Source of the DNA: Roseateles sp. DAIF2
Lineage (GTDB): Bacteria > Pseudomonadota > Gammaproteobacteria > Burkholderiales > Burkholderiaceae_C
NCBI RefSeq assembly: GCF_015624425.1
Contig: NZ_CP049919.1
Location: 4,650,001 to 4,714,000, forward strand
DNA length: 64,000 nt
Direction of reading: 5' to 3'
The position numbers and the translations under genes were made by a program. Of the stretch, positions 11,584 to 20,883 are shown one piece after another. Every line of letters begins with the position of its first letter. Within the stretch, counting starts at the first letter, position 1. The notes under the pieces are model-generated. The model was not told where the DNA came from and searched no databases. It was given only the letters and a program-made list of their open reading frames with translations.

Positions 11584-13968
11584 ATGAACCCGTCCGACGT
11601 CCGCCTCAACCCGCATCTGGAAGCCGCGCTGCAACGCATCCGCACGGCGGCCGAGCAGGCGGCCGAGCGCGGCGCCGAGGGCATGGGCATGGCGGCCCTG
11701 TCGGCCGGCCAGATCAAGCGGCGCGACGCCCTGCTCTCGGCCCAGTTCCTGTTCCGCAAGCAGCAGGCCCTGTTCGGCCAGCGCTTCTACCTGAGCCTGC
11801 GCGGCCAGATGGCCGGCGAGCAGAAGCCCAAGGCCGAGGCCGGCCGCCCGGCCCAGAAGGCCTGGACCGAGCTGTCGCTGATGAACGACGACCAGGTCGA
11901 CGCGATGGTCGCGGCCGACCGCATCGGCCTGGCGATCGGCCACCAGAGCGAATGGGAGCTGCGCGAGGTCGAGTCCTACCTGCCCAACCTTAGTGCCGAG
12001 GGCGGCGAGCGCAACCCGCTGCGCCCCGAGCTGATCGCCCAGGCCCTGCTGGACGCGGTCCATGTCGTCACCGAGGACAGCGACACCCGCCAGATCCTGA
12101 CCGACGAGATGACCCGCTCGCTGGCCCAGGAGATGCGTGCCTGCTATGCGGACATTGCCCAGCTGTTCCGCAGCCGCGGCCTGCGTCCGCAGGACCTGCG
12201 CGTGCGCGGCAGCGATTCCGCCGGCGGCGGTCACTCGATGCACGCCCCCCATTCGGTGCATTCGACCCATCACCATTCCGCCCAGGGCGGGCATTCGCAG
12301 CATGGCCCGCTCAGCGCCAGCGGCGGTGGCGGCTACGGTGGCCCGCCCTCCGGCCGCGGCGGCGCCTATGCGGGCGGCGGTGGCGGCTGGTCCGGCGGCG
12401 CTTCGTCGCGCGGGGCGCCCGGCATGCTGGGCGCGGTCGAACCGCAGATGATGGAGCTGCTGCGCCGGCTCGCCTATGTGCCCAGCGCGCCGGCCGCGCT
12501 GGACGCCCCGACCGCCTTCGCCGGCAACTGGGAGGCCGATGGCGGCGGTGCCGCCTGGTCCGGCCAGGCCCTGCCGCCGAACCTGATCGTCCAGCATCGC
12601 GAGGAACTGCGCGAGGCCGCCACCGGCCAGCTGGACCATATGGTCATCGACGTGATCGGCAGCCTGTTCGACCAGATCCTGGCCGATCCCAAGGTGCCGC
12701 CGCAGATGGCCCGCCTGATCGCGCGGCTGCAGCTGCCGGTGCTGCGTGCCGCGCTGGGCGATCGGACCTTCTTCTCCTCGCGCCGCCATCCGGTGCGGCG
12801 CTTCATCAACCGCATCGCCTCGCTCGCCTGCGCCTACGACGATTTCAGCGAGGACCCCGGCCGCGCCTTCCTCGGCCAGGTGCGCGAGCTGGTGCATGAG
12901 GTCGCCGAGGGCGACTTCGAGCGCATGGACGTCTACGAGTCCAAGCTCGATGCGCTGGAACGCTTCATCGCCGAGCAGACCGCCCAGGTGCTGCAGGCCG
13001 GCAGCGATGCCGCCGCCCTGGTCGAGCGCAAGGAGACCGACCTGCGCCTGCAGCAGCGCTATATGCAGCAGCTCCAGGCCGCGCTGGCGCCGGTGCCGAT
13101 GCCGGACTTCCTGCGCGCCTTCCTGGCCCAGGTCTGGAGCCAGGCCATCGTGCTGGCCGGCCGCAGCGGCGGTGGCGACGAGCGCGAGCAGCGCCTGCGC
13201 CAGAGCGGCCGCGACCTGGTGATGAGCGTGCAGCCCAAGGGCGGCACCGCGCAGCGCCAGGCCTTCCTGAGCCAGTTGCCGGGCCTGATGCGCTCGCTCA
13301 ACGAGGGGCTGGACCTGATCGCCTGGCCCGAGCCGGCGCGCAAGGCCTTCTTCGGCGAGCTGCTGCCGGCCCATGCCGAATCTCTGAAGGGCCAGGGCCT
13401 CTCGCCGCTGGACCACAACCTGCTGGTCAAGCAGCTGGACGGCGTGTTCGGCGTCAGCGCGCCGCAGGAGCAGGACCTGCCGGCCGCCGACGCGCCGGTC
13501 ACCGTGCCGGACGGCCTGGACATGGCCGAGCGCCTGACCCCCGAGGAGGCGCGCCGCCTGGGCCTGGTGCAGGAGACCAAGGTCGACTGGGACGGTCAGG
13601 TCGATATCGACCTCGGCGCCGAGGCGCCGCTGTCCAGCGTCGACATCAGCATCGACGGCCTGCCCGCCGCCGAGGCCCCCGAGCCCAGCGAGGGTGAGCT
13701 GCTGATCGAGCATCTGCAGCTCGGCTTCGCCTACCAGATGAACACCGGCGAGCAATGGCGCAAGGTACGCTTGGCCCATATCAGCGCCGGCCGCAGCTTC
13801 TTCATCTTCACCTACGGCCAGAAGCATCAGGAGACGGTCACGATGACCGCCCGCATGCTGCGCCGCCTGTGCGAGGCGGGCCGCATGAAGGCCTTCGAGA
13901 ACGCCTACCTGCTGGAGCGCGCCACCGCAAGGGCGCGCAAGCAGCTGGCCGAGCTCAGCAAGGCCTGA
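11584..13968 (+). CDS. DUF1631 family protein with His/Gly-rich linker
   Basis: 794 aa. The C-terminal third, with MNTGEQWRKVRLAHISAGRSFFIFTYG followed by TMTARMLRRL, and the long helical middle region match the DUF1631 family, which is common in Burkholderiales and has no established function. Residues of about 215-280 form a low-complexity linker with nine histidines in about 25 residues, then a Gly-rich run. No signal peptide or membrane segment is visible, so the protein is probably cytoplasmic. The gene stands alone between mscL and pdxA, transcribed on the plus strand. Confidence 0.85.
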   Translation: MNPSDVRLNPHLEAALQRIRTAAEQAAERGAEGMGMAALSAGQIKRRDALLSAQFLFRKQQALFGQRFYLSLRGQMAGEQKPKAEAGRPAQKAWTELSLMNDDQVDAMVAADRIGLAIGHQSEWELREVESYLPNLSAEGGERNPLRPELIAQALLDAVHVVTEDSDTRQILTDEMTRSLAQEMRACYADIAQLFRSRGLRPQDLRVRGSDSAGGGHSMHAPHSVHSTHHHSAQGGHSQHGPLSASGGGGYGGPPSGRGGAYAGGGGGWSGGASSRGAPGMLGAVEPQMMELLRRLAYVPSAPAALDAPTAFAGNWEADGGGAAWSGQALPPNLIVQHREELREAATGQLDHMVIDVIGSLFDQILADPKVPPQMARLIARLQLPVLRAALGDRTFFSSRRHPVRRFINRIASLACAYDDFSEDPGRAFLGQVRELVHEVAEGDFERMDVYESKLDALERFIAEQTAQVLQAGSDAAALVERKETDLRLQQRYMQQLQAALAPVPMPDFLRAFLAQVWSQAIVLAGRSGGGDEREQRLRQSGRDLVMSVQPKGGTAQRQAFLSQLPGLMRSLNEGLDLIAWPEPARKAFFGELLPAHAESLKGQGLSPLDHNLLVKQLDGVFGVSAPQEQDLPAADAPVTVPDGLDMAERLTPEEARRLGLVQETKVDWDGQVDIDLGAEAPLSSVDISIDGLPAAEAPEPSEGELLIEHLQLGFAYQMNTGEQWRKVRLAHISAGRSFFIFTYGQKHQETVTMTARMLRRLCEAGRMKAFENAYLLERATARARKQLAELSKA

Positions 13969-13975
13969 GGCGCCG

Positions 13976-14989
13976 CTAGCCGAGCAGCCGGCGCGCCATC
14001 CGGATCGCCGCCCTCATGCTGGACGGGTCGGCGATGCCGCGGCCGGCGATGTCGAAGGCGGTGCCATGGTCGGGACTGGTGCGCACGAAGGGCAGGCCCA
14101 GGGTGACGTTGACGCCCTCCTCGACGCCCAGGTACTTGACCGGGATCAGGCCATGGTCATGCGTCATCGCGACGACCAGGTCGAACTCCCCTTTGCGCGC
14201 GCGCATGAAGATCGTGTCCGGCGCATAGGGGCCGCTGGCCTCGATGCCCTCGGCGCGCGCGCTCTCGATCGCCGGCGCGATGATCTCGATCTCCTCGCGG
14301 CCGAACAGCCCGCCCTCGCCGGCATGCGGGTTCAGGCCCGCCACCGCCAGGCGCGGCGCGGCCAGGCCGAAGCGGCGCAAGGCCGCGTCGCTGATGCGGA
14401 TGGTCTGCAGCACGCGCTCGATGTCGAGCAGCTCGATCGCCTCGCGCAGCGCCACATGGATGGTCACCAGCACGACGCGCAGCTCCTCGTTGGCCAGCAT
14501 CATGCGCACCGGCGGCAGCGCGCCGTCCGCCGCGGCGGCCAGCGCCTGCAGCATCTCGGTATGGCCCGGATAGCCCACGCCGGCGGCATGCAGGGCCTCC
14601 TTGTGCAGCGGCGCGGTCACCAGGCCGGCGGCCGCGCCGGCCCGGATCGCCGCCACCGCCGCCTCGATGCACAGGGTCGCGGCGCGCCCGGCGCGCGCAT
14701 CGATGCGACCCTGCGGGCAGTCCAGCAGATCGGCCGGCAGACCGTCGGGCTGCCAGACCGGCAGGCAGTTGGGCGGCAATCGCCCCAGCTCCGCCAGATC
14801 GCCCAGCCGCGCCAGCGGCAGCGAGAGGCCGCGCTGCGCCAGCGCGCGGCGCAGCACGCCGACATCGCCGACCAGGCACAGGTCCTCGCGCTCGGCCGTG
14901 CCCAGCCAGGCGGCGGCGGCTATCTCGGGACCGATGCCGCAGGCATCGCCCATGGTCAGCAGCAGCGGGCGCTTCGTCTCGTTACTCAT
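13976..14989 (-). CDS. pdxA: PdxA-family 4-hydroxythreonine-4-phosphate dehydrogenase
   Basis: 337 aa from the ATG giving MSNETKRPLLLTMGD; the open frame continues 71 codons upstream into the divergent DUF885 gene and is not used. PdxA oxidises 4-phosphohydroxy-L-threonine in pyridoxal phosphate synthesis. Family motifs are YPGHTEML, NPHAGEGGLFGREE, DTIFMRA and RTSPDHGTAFDIAG, with His ligands for the divalent metal. The usual MGDPAGIGPE reads MGDACGIGPE here. The gene is not beside surA/ksgA, the common place for biosynthetic pdxA, so a paralogue acting on another phospho-hydroxy acid (PdxA2-type) is possible. Confidence 0.82.
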   Translation of the reverse strand: MSNETKRPLLLTMGDACGIGPEIAAAAWLGTAEREDLCLVGDVGVLRRALAQRGLSLPLARLGDLAELGRLPPNCLPVWQPDGLPADLLDCPQGRIDARAGRAATLCIEAAVAAIRAGAAAGLVTAPLHKEALHAAGVGYPGHTEMLQALAAAADGALPPVRMMLANEELRVVLVTIHVALREAIELLDIERVLQTIRISDAALRRFGLAAPRLAVAGLNPHAGEGGLFGREEIEIIAPAIESARAEGIEASGPYAPDTIFMRARKGEFDLVVAMTHDHGLIPVKYLGVEEGVNVTLGLPFVRTSPDHGTAFDIAGRGIADPSSMRAAIRMARRLLG

Positions 14990-15053
14990 GCGGCCATTGT
15001 TCCACGGGCAAGCCCTGACCCCGGGCGGGCCGTGCGGTGGCAGACTGGGCCGC

Positions 15054-16820
15054 ATGAGGAAAAGCAAAGCACAACAGATCATCATCCCCGCTCTTTTGTC
15101 CGCGCTCATCGGCGCGGCCCAGGCGGCCCCCAACCCGGCCCTGCGCGGGCTGTTCGACGAGGCCTGGGAGCGCAATGCCCGCAGCGCCCCCGAATGGGCC
15201 ACCTACCGCGGCGACCATCGCTACAACGACCGCCTGGCCGACCGCTCGCCGGCCGCGATCGCGGCCGATGACGCCTACGCGCGCGAGCTGCTCAAGCGCG
15301 CCCGCACGCTCGAGGCGGCCGGCCTCGACGAGGGCGAGAAGGTCTCGCTGGCGCTGTTCATCGAGCGCCAGGAGAACGAGGTCGAGTTCCAGGCCTTCGA
15401 GGGCTACCGCACCCTGAGCCTGGGCTCGCTGTGGGGCTTCCAGGCCAGCCTGTCGGGCCTGCTGCGCCAGACCCCGGTGAACAGCGAGGCCGAGGTGCAG
15501 CAGCTGCTGCGGCGCCTGGCCGCCTATCCGAAGCGGGTCGAGCAGGAGATCGCGCGGCTGCGCCATGGCATCAGCCTCGGCTGGGTCAGCTCGCGGCCGG
15601 TGCTGGAGCGCTCGCTGGCCCAGCTGGACGGCCAGCTCAGCGCCGACCCCGAGAAGAGCCCGCTGTTCGAACCCTTCACGCGCCTGCCCGAGAGCATCCC
15701 GGCGGCGCGGCGTGCCGAGCTGCGCCGGCTGGGCCTGGCCGCGGTGCGCGAGCAGGTCTACCCGGCCCAGCAGGCGCTGGCGCGCTTCGTGCGCGAGGAC
15801 TACCTGCCCAAGGCGCCCGCCAACGGCGCGCTGTCGAGCTATCCGGGCGGCGCCGCGGTCTATGCGGCCCTGGTGCGGCGCAACACCACCCTGGCGCTAA
15901 CCCCGGCCGAGGTGCATGCCACCGGCCTGGCCCAGGTGGCGCGGCTGCGCGGGGAGATGGAGGCGGTGCGGCGCGAGGTCGGCTTCGCCGGCGAGCTGCC
16001 GGCCTTCATGAAATACCTCTACAGCGATCCGAAGTTCTTCCACGCCGACGGCGAGGCGCTGCTGAACGGCTACCGCGAGATCGCCAAGCGCATCGACCCC
16101 GAGCTGCCCAGGCTGTTCGCCGAGCTGCCGCGCGCGCCCTACGGCATCCGCGCGATGCCGGCCTATATGGGCGAGGGGGCGGCCGAGAACTACACCGCGC
16201 CGACCATGGACGGCAGCACCGCCGGCTGGTTCAACGCCAATGCGCTGGCCTTCAAGCGTCGCCCGATCTGGGGCATGGAGACCCTGGTCGTGCACGAGAC
16301 GGTGCCGGGTCACCACCTGCAGCTGGCGCGCCAGCGCGAGCTGGGCACCCTGCCGGCCTTCCGCCGCAACCTGAGCTACACCGCCTACTCCGAGGGCTGG
16401 GCCCTGTATGCCGAGACCCTGGGCAAGGACCTGGGCCTGTACAAGGATCCGTACAGCCGCTTCGGCCATCTGCAGGCGCAGATGTTCCGCGCCGCGCGCC
16501 TGGTGGTGGACACCGGCCTGCATGCGCTGGGCTGGCAGCGCCAGCAGGCGATCGACTACATGCTGGCGCAGACCGGCCATGACCCGGTCTTCATCGCCAC
16601 CGAGGTCGATCGCTACTACGCCTCGCCCGGCCAGGCCCTGGCCTACATGACCGGGCAGCTGAAGATCCAGGCGCTGCGCGACAAGGCGCAGGCGGCGCTG
16701 GGTGAGCGCTTCGATCTGCGGCGCTTCCACATGGTGCTGCTGGACCAGGGTCCGCTGCCGCTGGCGCTGCTGGAGCAGCGCGTCGATGCGTGGATCATGG
16801 CCGAGCGCAAGGCCGGCTGA
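15054..16820 (+). CDS. Secreted DUF885 family metallopeptidase-like protein
   Basis: 588 aa. The ATG at 15054 opens a signal peptide (MRKSKAQQIIIPALLSALIGAAQA). The zinc-site motif HETVPGHH (HExxxGHH) and a downstream acidic residue in YSEGWALYAETLG match the DUF885 family of periplasmic zinc peptidases or carboxypeptidase-like proteins. Length is typical. Substrate is unknown. It is divergent from pdxA with 64 bp between starts and ends 4 bp before the convergent NIF3 gene. Confidence 0.85.
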   Translation: MRKSKAQQIIIPALLSALIGAAQAAPNPALRGLFDEAWERNARSAPEWATYRGDHRYNDRLADRSPAAIAADDAYARELLKRARTLEAAGLDEGEKVSLALFIERQENEVEFQAFEGYRTLSLGSLWGFQASLSGLLRQTPVNSEAEVQQLLRRLAAYPKRVEQEIARLRHGISLGWVSSRPVLERSLAQLDGQLSADPEKSPLFEPFTRLPESIPAARRAELRRLGLAAVREQVYPAQQALARFVREDYLPKAPANGALSSYPGGAAVYAALVRRNTTLALTPAEVHATGLAQVARLRGEMEAVRREVGFAGELPAFMKYLYSDPKFFHADGEALLNGYREIAKRIDPELPRLFAELPRAPYGIRAMPAYMGEGAAENYTAPTMDGSTAGWFNANALAFKRRPIWGMETLVVHETVPGHHLQLARQRELGTLPAFRRNLSYTAYSEGWALYAETLGKDLGLYKDPYSRFGHLQAQMFRAARLVVDTGLHALGWQRQQAIDYMLAQTGHDPVFIATEVDRYYASPGQALAYMTGQLKIQALRDKAQAALGERFDLRRFHMVLLDQGPLPLALLEQRVDAWIMAERKAG

Positions 16821-16824
16821 CAGT

Positions 16825-17577
16825 TCAGGCCGGGTTGTCGATGTCGATGAACTGCTGGGTCAGGCCCGGCAGTTCCTGAACGAGGCGCGCGGCCAGCGCC
16901 TGCACGCCGTAGCGCTCGGTCGCATGGTGGCCGGCGGCGACGAAGGCCACGCCGGTCTCGGCCGCGTAATGGGCCTGCGGCTCGGAGATCTCGCCGGTGA
17001 CGAAGACATCGGCGCCGGCCGCGATCGCCGCCTCGAAGAAGCCCTGGGCGCCGCCGGTGCACCAGGCCACGCGCCGCAGCGGCCGGCCATCGCCCGGCAC
17101 CGCGATCACCTCGCGCCCCAGGCGCTCGCGCAGCAGCGCCGTCAGCCCGGCCAGGTCGGTGGGCATATCCAGCGCGCCGGCGAAGCCCAGGTCCTGCTCG
17201 CCGAAGCGCGCATCGGCACGCCAGCCGAGCCGCGCGCCCAGCTGCGCGTTGTTGCCCAGCTCGGGATGGGCGTCCAGCGGCAGGTGATAGGCGAACAGGC
17301 TGATGTCATGCTGCAGCAGCCTCTGCAGCCGCTGCTTCATCCAGCCGGTGATGCGCCCGTCCTGGCCGCGCCAGAACAGGCCGTGATGCACCAGGATCGC
17401 GTCGGCCCCGGCCGCGATGGCCGCGTCGATCAGCGCCAGGCTGGCGGTGACGCCGCAGACGAGGTGGCGGATCTCGTCGCGCCCCTCCACCTGCAGACCG
17501 TTCGGCCCATAATCCTTGAAACGCCCCACATCCAGCAGTTGGCCGAGGTAGCGGTCGATGTCGTGGCGATGGGGCAT
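16825..17577 (-). CDS. NIF3-family dinuclear-metal hexameric protein
   Basis: 250 aa from the ATG giving MPHRHDIDRYLGQLL. The NIF3/YbgI fold is supported by DYGPNGLQVEG, the metal-binding motif ILVHHGLFW and the second metal motif GHHATERYG. YbgI-like proteins form toroidal hexamers with two metals per subunit. Proposed roles include GTP cyclohydrolase-like or hydrolytic activity, and none is settled. The start is 20 bp from the divergent protease gene, so the two share a promoter region; this pairing is common in Burkholderiales. Confidence 0.9.
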   Translation of the reverse strand: MPHRHDIDRYLGQLLDVGRFKDYGPNGLQVEGRDEIRHLVCGVTASLALIDAAIAAGADAILVHHGLFWRGQDGRITGWMKQRLQRLLQHDISLFAYHLPLDAHPELGNNAQLGARLGWRADARFGEQDLGFAGALDMPTDLAGLTALLRERLGREVIAVPGDGRPLRRVAWCTGGAQGFFEAAIAAGADVFVTGEISEPQAHYAAETGVAFVAAGHHATERYGVQALAARLVQELPGLTQQFIDIDNPA

Positions 17578-17597
17578 GGTCGTGACGAGGCGGTGTT

Positions 17598-18815
17598 GTG
17601 CGAAGGTTCTGGCTGATTTTCTCCCAGGCGGTGACGGTGGGGCTCGCCCTGCTGTTCGTCGTCGCGACCCTGAAGCCGCAATGGCTGCCGCGCGAGCGCC
17701 CCAGCCGGACGACGCCGCCAACCCTGAGCCTGCTGGCGCCGCCGCTGGCCGCCAGCGGCGTGCGGCCGGCCCTGCTGGAAGCGGAGCCATCCTCACCGAC
17801 GCATAACGGCGGCTACCGCCTGGCCGCGCGCCGCGCCGCGCCGGCGGTGGTCAGCATCACCGCCAGCAAGGCCCCGCCGCGCAGCGCGGCCCGCGGTGGC
17901 GACGACCCCTGGTTGCGCTTTCACCGCGGCCTGCGCCAGCGCGAGCTGGAGCGCGGCGACGAGGGCGAGGGTTCGCAGTTCGGCCTGGGCTCGGGTGTGA
18001 TCGTTTCGCCCGAGGGCTATCTGCTGACCAACAGCCATGTGGTGGCCGGCGCGGCCGAGATCGAGGTGCAGCTGGCCGACGGCCGCCAGGCCAAGGCCGA
18101 GCTGGTCGGCAGCGATCCGGAGACCGATGTCGCGGTGCTGAAGATCGCGCTGGACAAGCTGCCGGTGATCGCGCTGGGCGACGAGCGCGCGCTGCAGGTG
18201 GGCGACGCGGTGCTGGCGATCGGCAACCCCTTCAATGTCGGCCAGACCGTCACCTCGGGCATCGTCAGCGCGCTGGGCCGCACCCAGTTGGGCATCAACA
18301 CCTTCGAGAACTTCATCCAGACCGATGCCGCGATCAACCCGGGCAACTCGGGCGGCGCCCTGGTCGACGAGCAGGGCCGGCTGGTCGGCATCAACACCGC
18401 GATCTTCTCGCGCAGCGGCGGCAGCCTGGGGATCGGCTTCGCGATTCCGGTCGGCACCGCGCGCCAGGTGATGCAGGCCCTGGTGAGCGAGGGCCAGGTG
18501 GCGCGCGGCTGGATCGGCGTGCAGACGCGCGAGCTGACGCCGGAGTTCGTCGAGGCCTTCAAGCTGACCGTCCACGAGGGCGTGCTCATCAGCGGCGTGG
18601 TGGTCAATGCGCCGGCGGCCAAGGCCGGCATCAAACCCGGCGATGTCGTGACCCGGGTGGCCGGCACCCTGGTGCACAGCCCGACCCAGCTGCTGGCCGC
18701 GGTGTCGGCGCTGAAGCCGCAGAGCCAGGCCGCGATCGCGGTGCAGCGCGGCGATCAGGCGATGGAGTTCCAGCTCAAGGTCGGCCAGCGGCCGCTGCAG
18801 CCGGCGCGCGAGTAA
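17598..18815 (+). CDS. DegS/HtrA-type membrane-anchored serine endoprotease
   Basis: 405 aa, GTG start. One N-terminal membrane anchor (residues about 5-24) is followed by a trypsin-like domain with H147 (TNSHVV), D177 (ETDVAV) and S251 (NPGNSGGAL), then one PDZ domain (VLISGVVVNAPAAKAGIKPGDVVTRVAG). One anchor and one PDZ domain make it DegS-like rather than the two-PDZ DegP/DegQ. It would act in the periplasm on misfolded proteins or a sigma-E-type anti-sigma factor. The downstream tatC gene is convergent, 10 bp away. Confidence 0.93.
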   Translation: MRRFWLIFSQAVTVGLALLFVVATLKPQWLPRERPSRTTPPTLSLLAPPLAASGVRPALLEAEPSSPTHNGGYRLAARRAAPAVVSITASKAPPRSAARGGDDPWLRFHRGLRQRELERGDEGEGSQFGLGSGVIVSPEGYLLTNSHVVAGAAEIEVQLADGRQAKAELVGSDPETDVAVLKIALDKLPVIALGDERALQVGDAVLAIGNPFNVGQTVTSGIVSALGRTQLGINTFENFIQTDAAINPGNSGGALVDEQGRLVGINTAIFSRSGGSLGIGFAIPVGTARQVMQALVSEGQVARGWIGVQTRELTPEFVEAFKLTVHEGVLISGVVVNAPAAKAGIKPGDVVTRVAGTLVHSPTQLLAAVSALKPQSQAAIAVQRGDQAMEFQLKVGQRPLQPARE

Positions 18816-18825
18816 AAGCGAACGC

Positions 18826-19623
18826 TCAGGACTGCTTCGGGGCCGAGGCGTCCTCGGCGTCCGGCGCCTTGGAGTAGCGCATGAACAGGCCGGCCGCCCA
18901 CAGGCCGACCTCGTACAGCAGGCACATCGGGATCGCCAGCGCCAGCTGCGAGACCACGTCCGGCGGCGTCACGATGGCGGCGATCACGAAGGCCAGCACG
19001 ATGAAGTAGCCGCGGAACTCGCGCAGCTTCTCGACCGTGACCAGGCCCATGCGCGCCAGCACCACCACCACCACCGGCACCTCGAAGGCGGCACCGAAGG
19101 CGATGAACATATTGATCACGAAGCCCAGATAGGCCTCGATGTCCGGCGCGGCGACGACGCTCTTCGGTGCAAAGCCCTGGATGAACTTGAACACCTGGCC
19201 GAACACGAAGAAGTAGCAGAAGGCCACGCCGATGAAGAACAGCAGGGTGCTGGAGATCACCAGCGGCAGCACCAGCTTCTTCTCGTGCGAATACAGGCCC
19301 GGCGCGACGAAGGACCAGACCTGGTAGAGCACCACCGGCAGGGCCAGGAAGAAGCCGGCCAGGAGGGTGATCTTCAGCGGCACCAGGAAGGGCGAGATCA
19401 CATTGGTCGCGATCATCGTCGAGCCCTGCGGCAGGTGCGCGACCAGCGGCGCGGCCAGCATGTCGTACAGCGCCGAGGGGCCAGGATATAGCGCCAGCAC
19501 GCCGAAGCACACCGCGATCGCGATCACCGCGCGGATCAGGCGATCACGCAGTTCGATCAGGTGGGAGACGAAGGGCTGTTCGGTGCCGGCGAGTTCGTCG
19601 TCGGGCTTGTTGGAATCGCTCAT
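18826..19623 (-). CDS. tatC: Twin-arginine translocase subunit TatC
   Basis: 265 aa. TatC is the six-helix inner-membrane receptor for twin-arginine signal peptides. Conserved segments are [12 protein letters not shown] at the cytoplasmic N-terminus, [25 protein letters not shown], the [12 protein letters not shown] loop and the late [22 protein letters not shown]. The ATG overlaps the tatB stop as ATGA, so it is translationally coupled. It is the last gene of the his-hinT-tat run. Confidence 0.97.
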   Translation of the reverse strand: MSDSNKPDDELAGTEQPFVSHLIELRDRLIRAVIAIAVCFGVLALYPGPSALYDMLAAPLVAHLPQGSTMIATNVISPFLVPLKITLLAGFFLALPVVLYQVWSFVAPGLYSHEKKLVLPLVISSTLLFFIGVAFCYFFVFGQVFKFIQGFAPKSVVAAPDIEAYLGFVINMFIAFGAAFEVPVVVVVLARMGLVTVEKLREFRGYFIVLAFVIAAIVTPPDVVSQLALAIPMCLLYEVGLWAAGLFMRYSKAPDAEDASAPKQS

Positions 19624-20117
19624 GGGGAGGGTCGGCGGGGCGGACGGAAACGCGCCACGCGTGCGGCGCCGGACTGCACATGCCGGCGCACGCCCTCGCG
19701 CTGCTTGTACCACTGGGGTGTGGCGCCGCGCTTGAGACGCCAGTTCTTCTTCGGTGCCTGGTAGCCGGGGGTGCGCAGGGTCTGCAGGCCGTCGTCATAG
19801 GCGCTGCCGCCGCTGCCATCGAGGCCCGAGGTGGCCTCGGCCCAGTTCTGCTCGAAGGCCTGGTTGGCCTCGCTGAACTCCTTGTGCACCGTCTGCTCCA
19901 TGTCGCGGGCACTCTCCTCGACATGGGTCTTCATCTTCTTGAGCTCTTCGAGCTCGATCGACCGGTTGACCTCGGCCTTGACGTCGGCCACATAGCGCTG
20001 CGCCTTGCCCAGCAGGTGGCCCACGGTGCGGGCCACGCGCGGCAGGCGCTCGGGGCCGATCACGATCAGCGCCACGGCGCCGATCAGGGCCAGCTTGTCG
20101 AAGCCGAAATCAATCAT
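19620..20117 (-). CDS. tatB: Twin-arginine translocase subunit TatB
   Basis: 165 aa. The N-terminal [26 protein letters not shown] is the TatB membrane helix with the conserved GPERLP turn. An amphipathic helix ([24 protein letters not shown]) and a long acidic-to-basic cytoplasmic tail follow. TatB joins TatC in the signal-peptide receptor complex. It starts 7 nt after tatA and overlaps tatC by four bases. Confidence 0.96.
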   Translation of the reverse strand: MIDFGFDKLALIGAVALIVIGPERLPRVARTVGHLLGKAQRYVADVKAEVNRSIELEELKKMKTHVEESARDMEQTVHKEFSEANQAFEQNWAEATSGLDGSGGSAYDDGLQTLRTPGYQAPKKNWRLKRGATPQWYKQREGVRRHVQSGAARVARFRPPRRPSP

Positions 20118-20124
20118 TCAGGGC

Positions 20125-20364
20125 TCAGGACTTCGTCTTGGCCTCGACGTCGACGGTATTGCTGTCGGCCGTCTTGTTGGTGCTGACCTGCTGCTGGGGT
20201 GCCGCGGCGCTGTCGGCGCTGCTGCCACCATCCTTCATGCCGTCCTTGAAACCCTTGACCGCCGAGCCCAGATCGGAGCCGACGTTCTTGAGCTTCTTGG
20301 TACCGAAGATCAGCACCACCACCGCCAGCACGATAAGCCAGTGCCAAATGCTGAACGAACCCAT
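20125..20364 (-). CDS. tatA: Twin-arginine translocase subunit TatA
   Basis: 79 aa. [25 protein letters not shown] is the short TatA helix with the FGTKKL hinge. An amphipathic helix ([21 protein letters not shown]) and a polar tail follow. TatA oligomers form the pore or membrane-thinning element. It is the first tat gene, 171 bp after hinT, with two strong hairpins in the gap. Confidence 0.97.
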   Translation of the reverse strand: MGSFSIWHWLIVLAVVVLIFGTKKLKNVGSDLGSAVKGFKDGMKDGGSSADSAAAPQQQVSTNKTADSNTVDVEAKTKS

Positions 20365-20463
20365 ATTTCTCTCCTGGAAACGAAGCCCCCATTCTAGGGG
20401 GCGCGCATGACAATTCTCTGCCTGGGGTCAGGGGGGCGACATTTGCGGGCCGTCTGCGCCAGC

Positions 20464-20524
20464 CCGGCCCTGCGAGACAGGGCCGGTCCTTCGACGGGCG
20501 TCGGCCGGTCCGCAGGGACCGGCC
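20464..20524 (-). other. Two tandem perfect hairpins between hinT and tatA
   Basis: Two separate 9-bp perfect stems: CCGGCCCTG/CAGGGCCGG (20464-20486, 5-nt loop) and GGCCGGTCC/GGACCGGCC (20503-20524, 4-nt loop). No T-tract follows on the minus strand. They may cap or partly terminate the upstream his-hinT transcript, or protect the tat mRNA from decay. Confidence 0.55.
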
Positions 20525-20535
20525 TCGGTCCCGTC

Positions 20536-20883
20536 TCAGCCTTTAGCCCAGGGGCGGGGGCCGCCCATCGCGTGCATGTGAAGGTGATACACCTCCTGCC
20601 CGCCGTCCGGACCGGTGTTGATCACGGTGCGGAAGCCGTTGCTGACGCCCAACTCCTTCAGCAGGCGCGGCGCCAGCAACGACATCTTGCCCAGCAGCGC
20701 CGCATGCTCCGGCTGCAGCTCCACCATGCTGGCGATATGCAGCTTGGGAATCAGCAGGATGTGCACCGGCGCCCAGGGGTGGATGTCGTGGAAGACGAGG
20801 ACGTCCTCGTCCTCGAAGACCTTCTTGGCCGGGATCTGGCCGGCGATGATCTTGCAGAAGATGCAGTTGGGGTCGTGGCTCAT
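20536..20883 (-). CDS. hinT: HIT-family nucleotide-binding hydrolase (HinT-like)
   Basis: 115 aa from the ATG giving MSHDPNCIFCKI. The histidine-triad motif HLHMH is at residues 100-104. Cys7, Cys10 and the FHDIHPWAPVHILLIPK strand match HinT. These dimeric enzymes hydrolyse AMP-lysine, adenosine phosphoramidates and aminoacyl adenylates. The start overlaps the stop of the membrane protein upstream by four bases. In Burkholderiales it is commonly embedded in the hisE-tatA interval as here. Confidence 0.94.
   Translation of the reverse strand: MSHDPNCIFCKIIAGQIPAKKVFEDEDVLVFHDIHPWAPVHILLIPKLHIASMVELQPEHAALLGKMSLLAPRLLKELGVSNGFRTVINTGPDGGQEVYHLHMHAMGGPRPWAKG

Noticed and set aside
14990..15202. 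In-frame N-terminal extension of pdxA
   Set aside because: It overlaps the start of the divergent DUF885 gene, whose signal peptide is clear, and PdxA begins at LLLTMGD.
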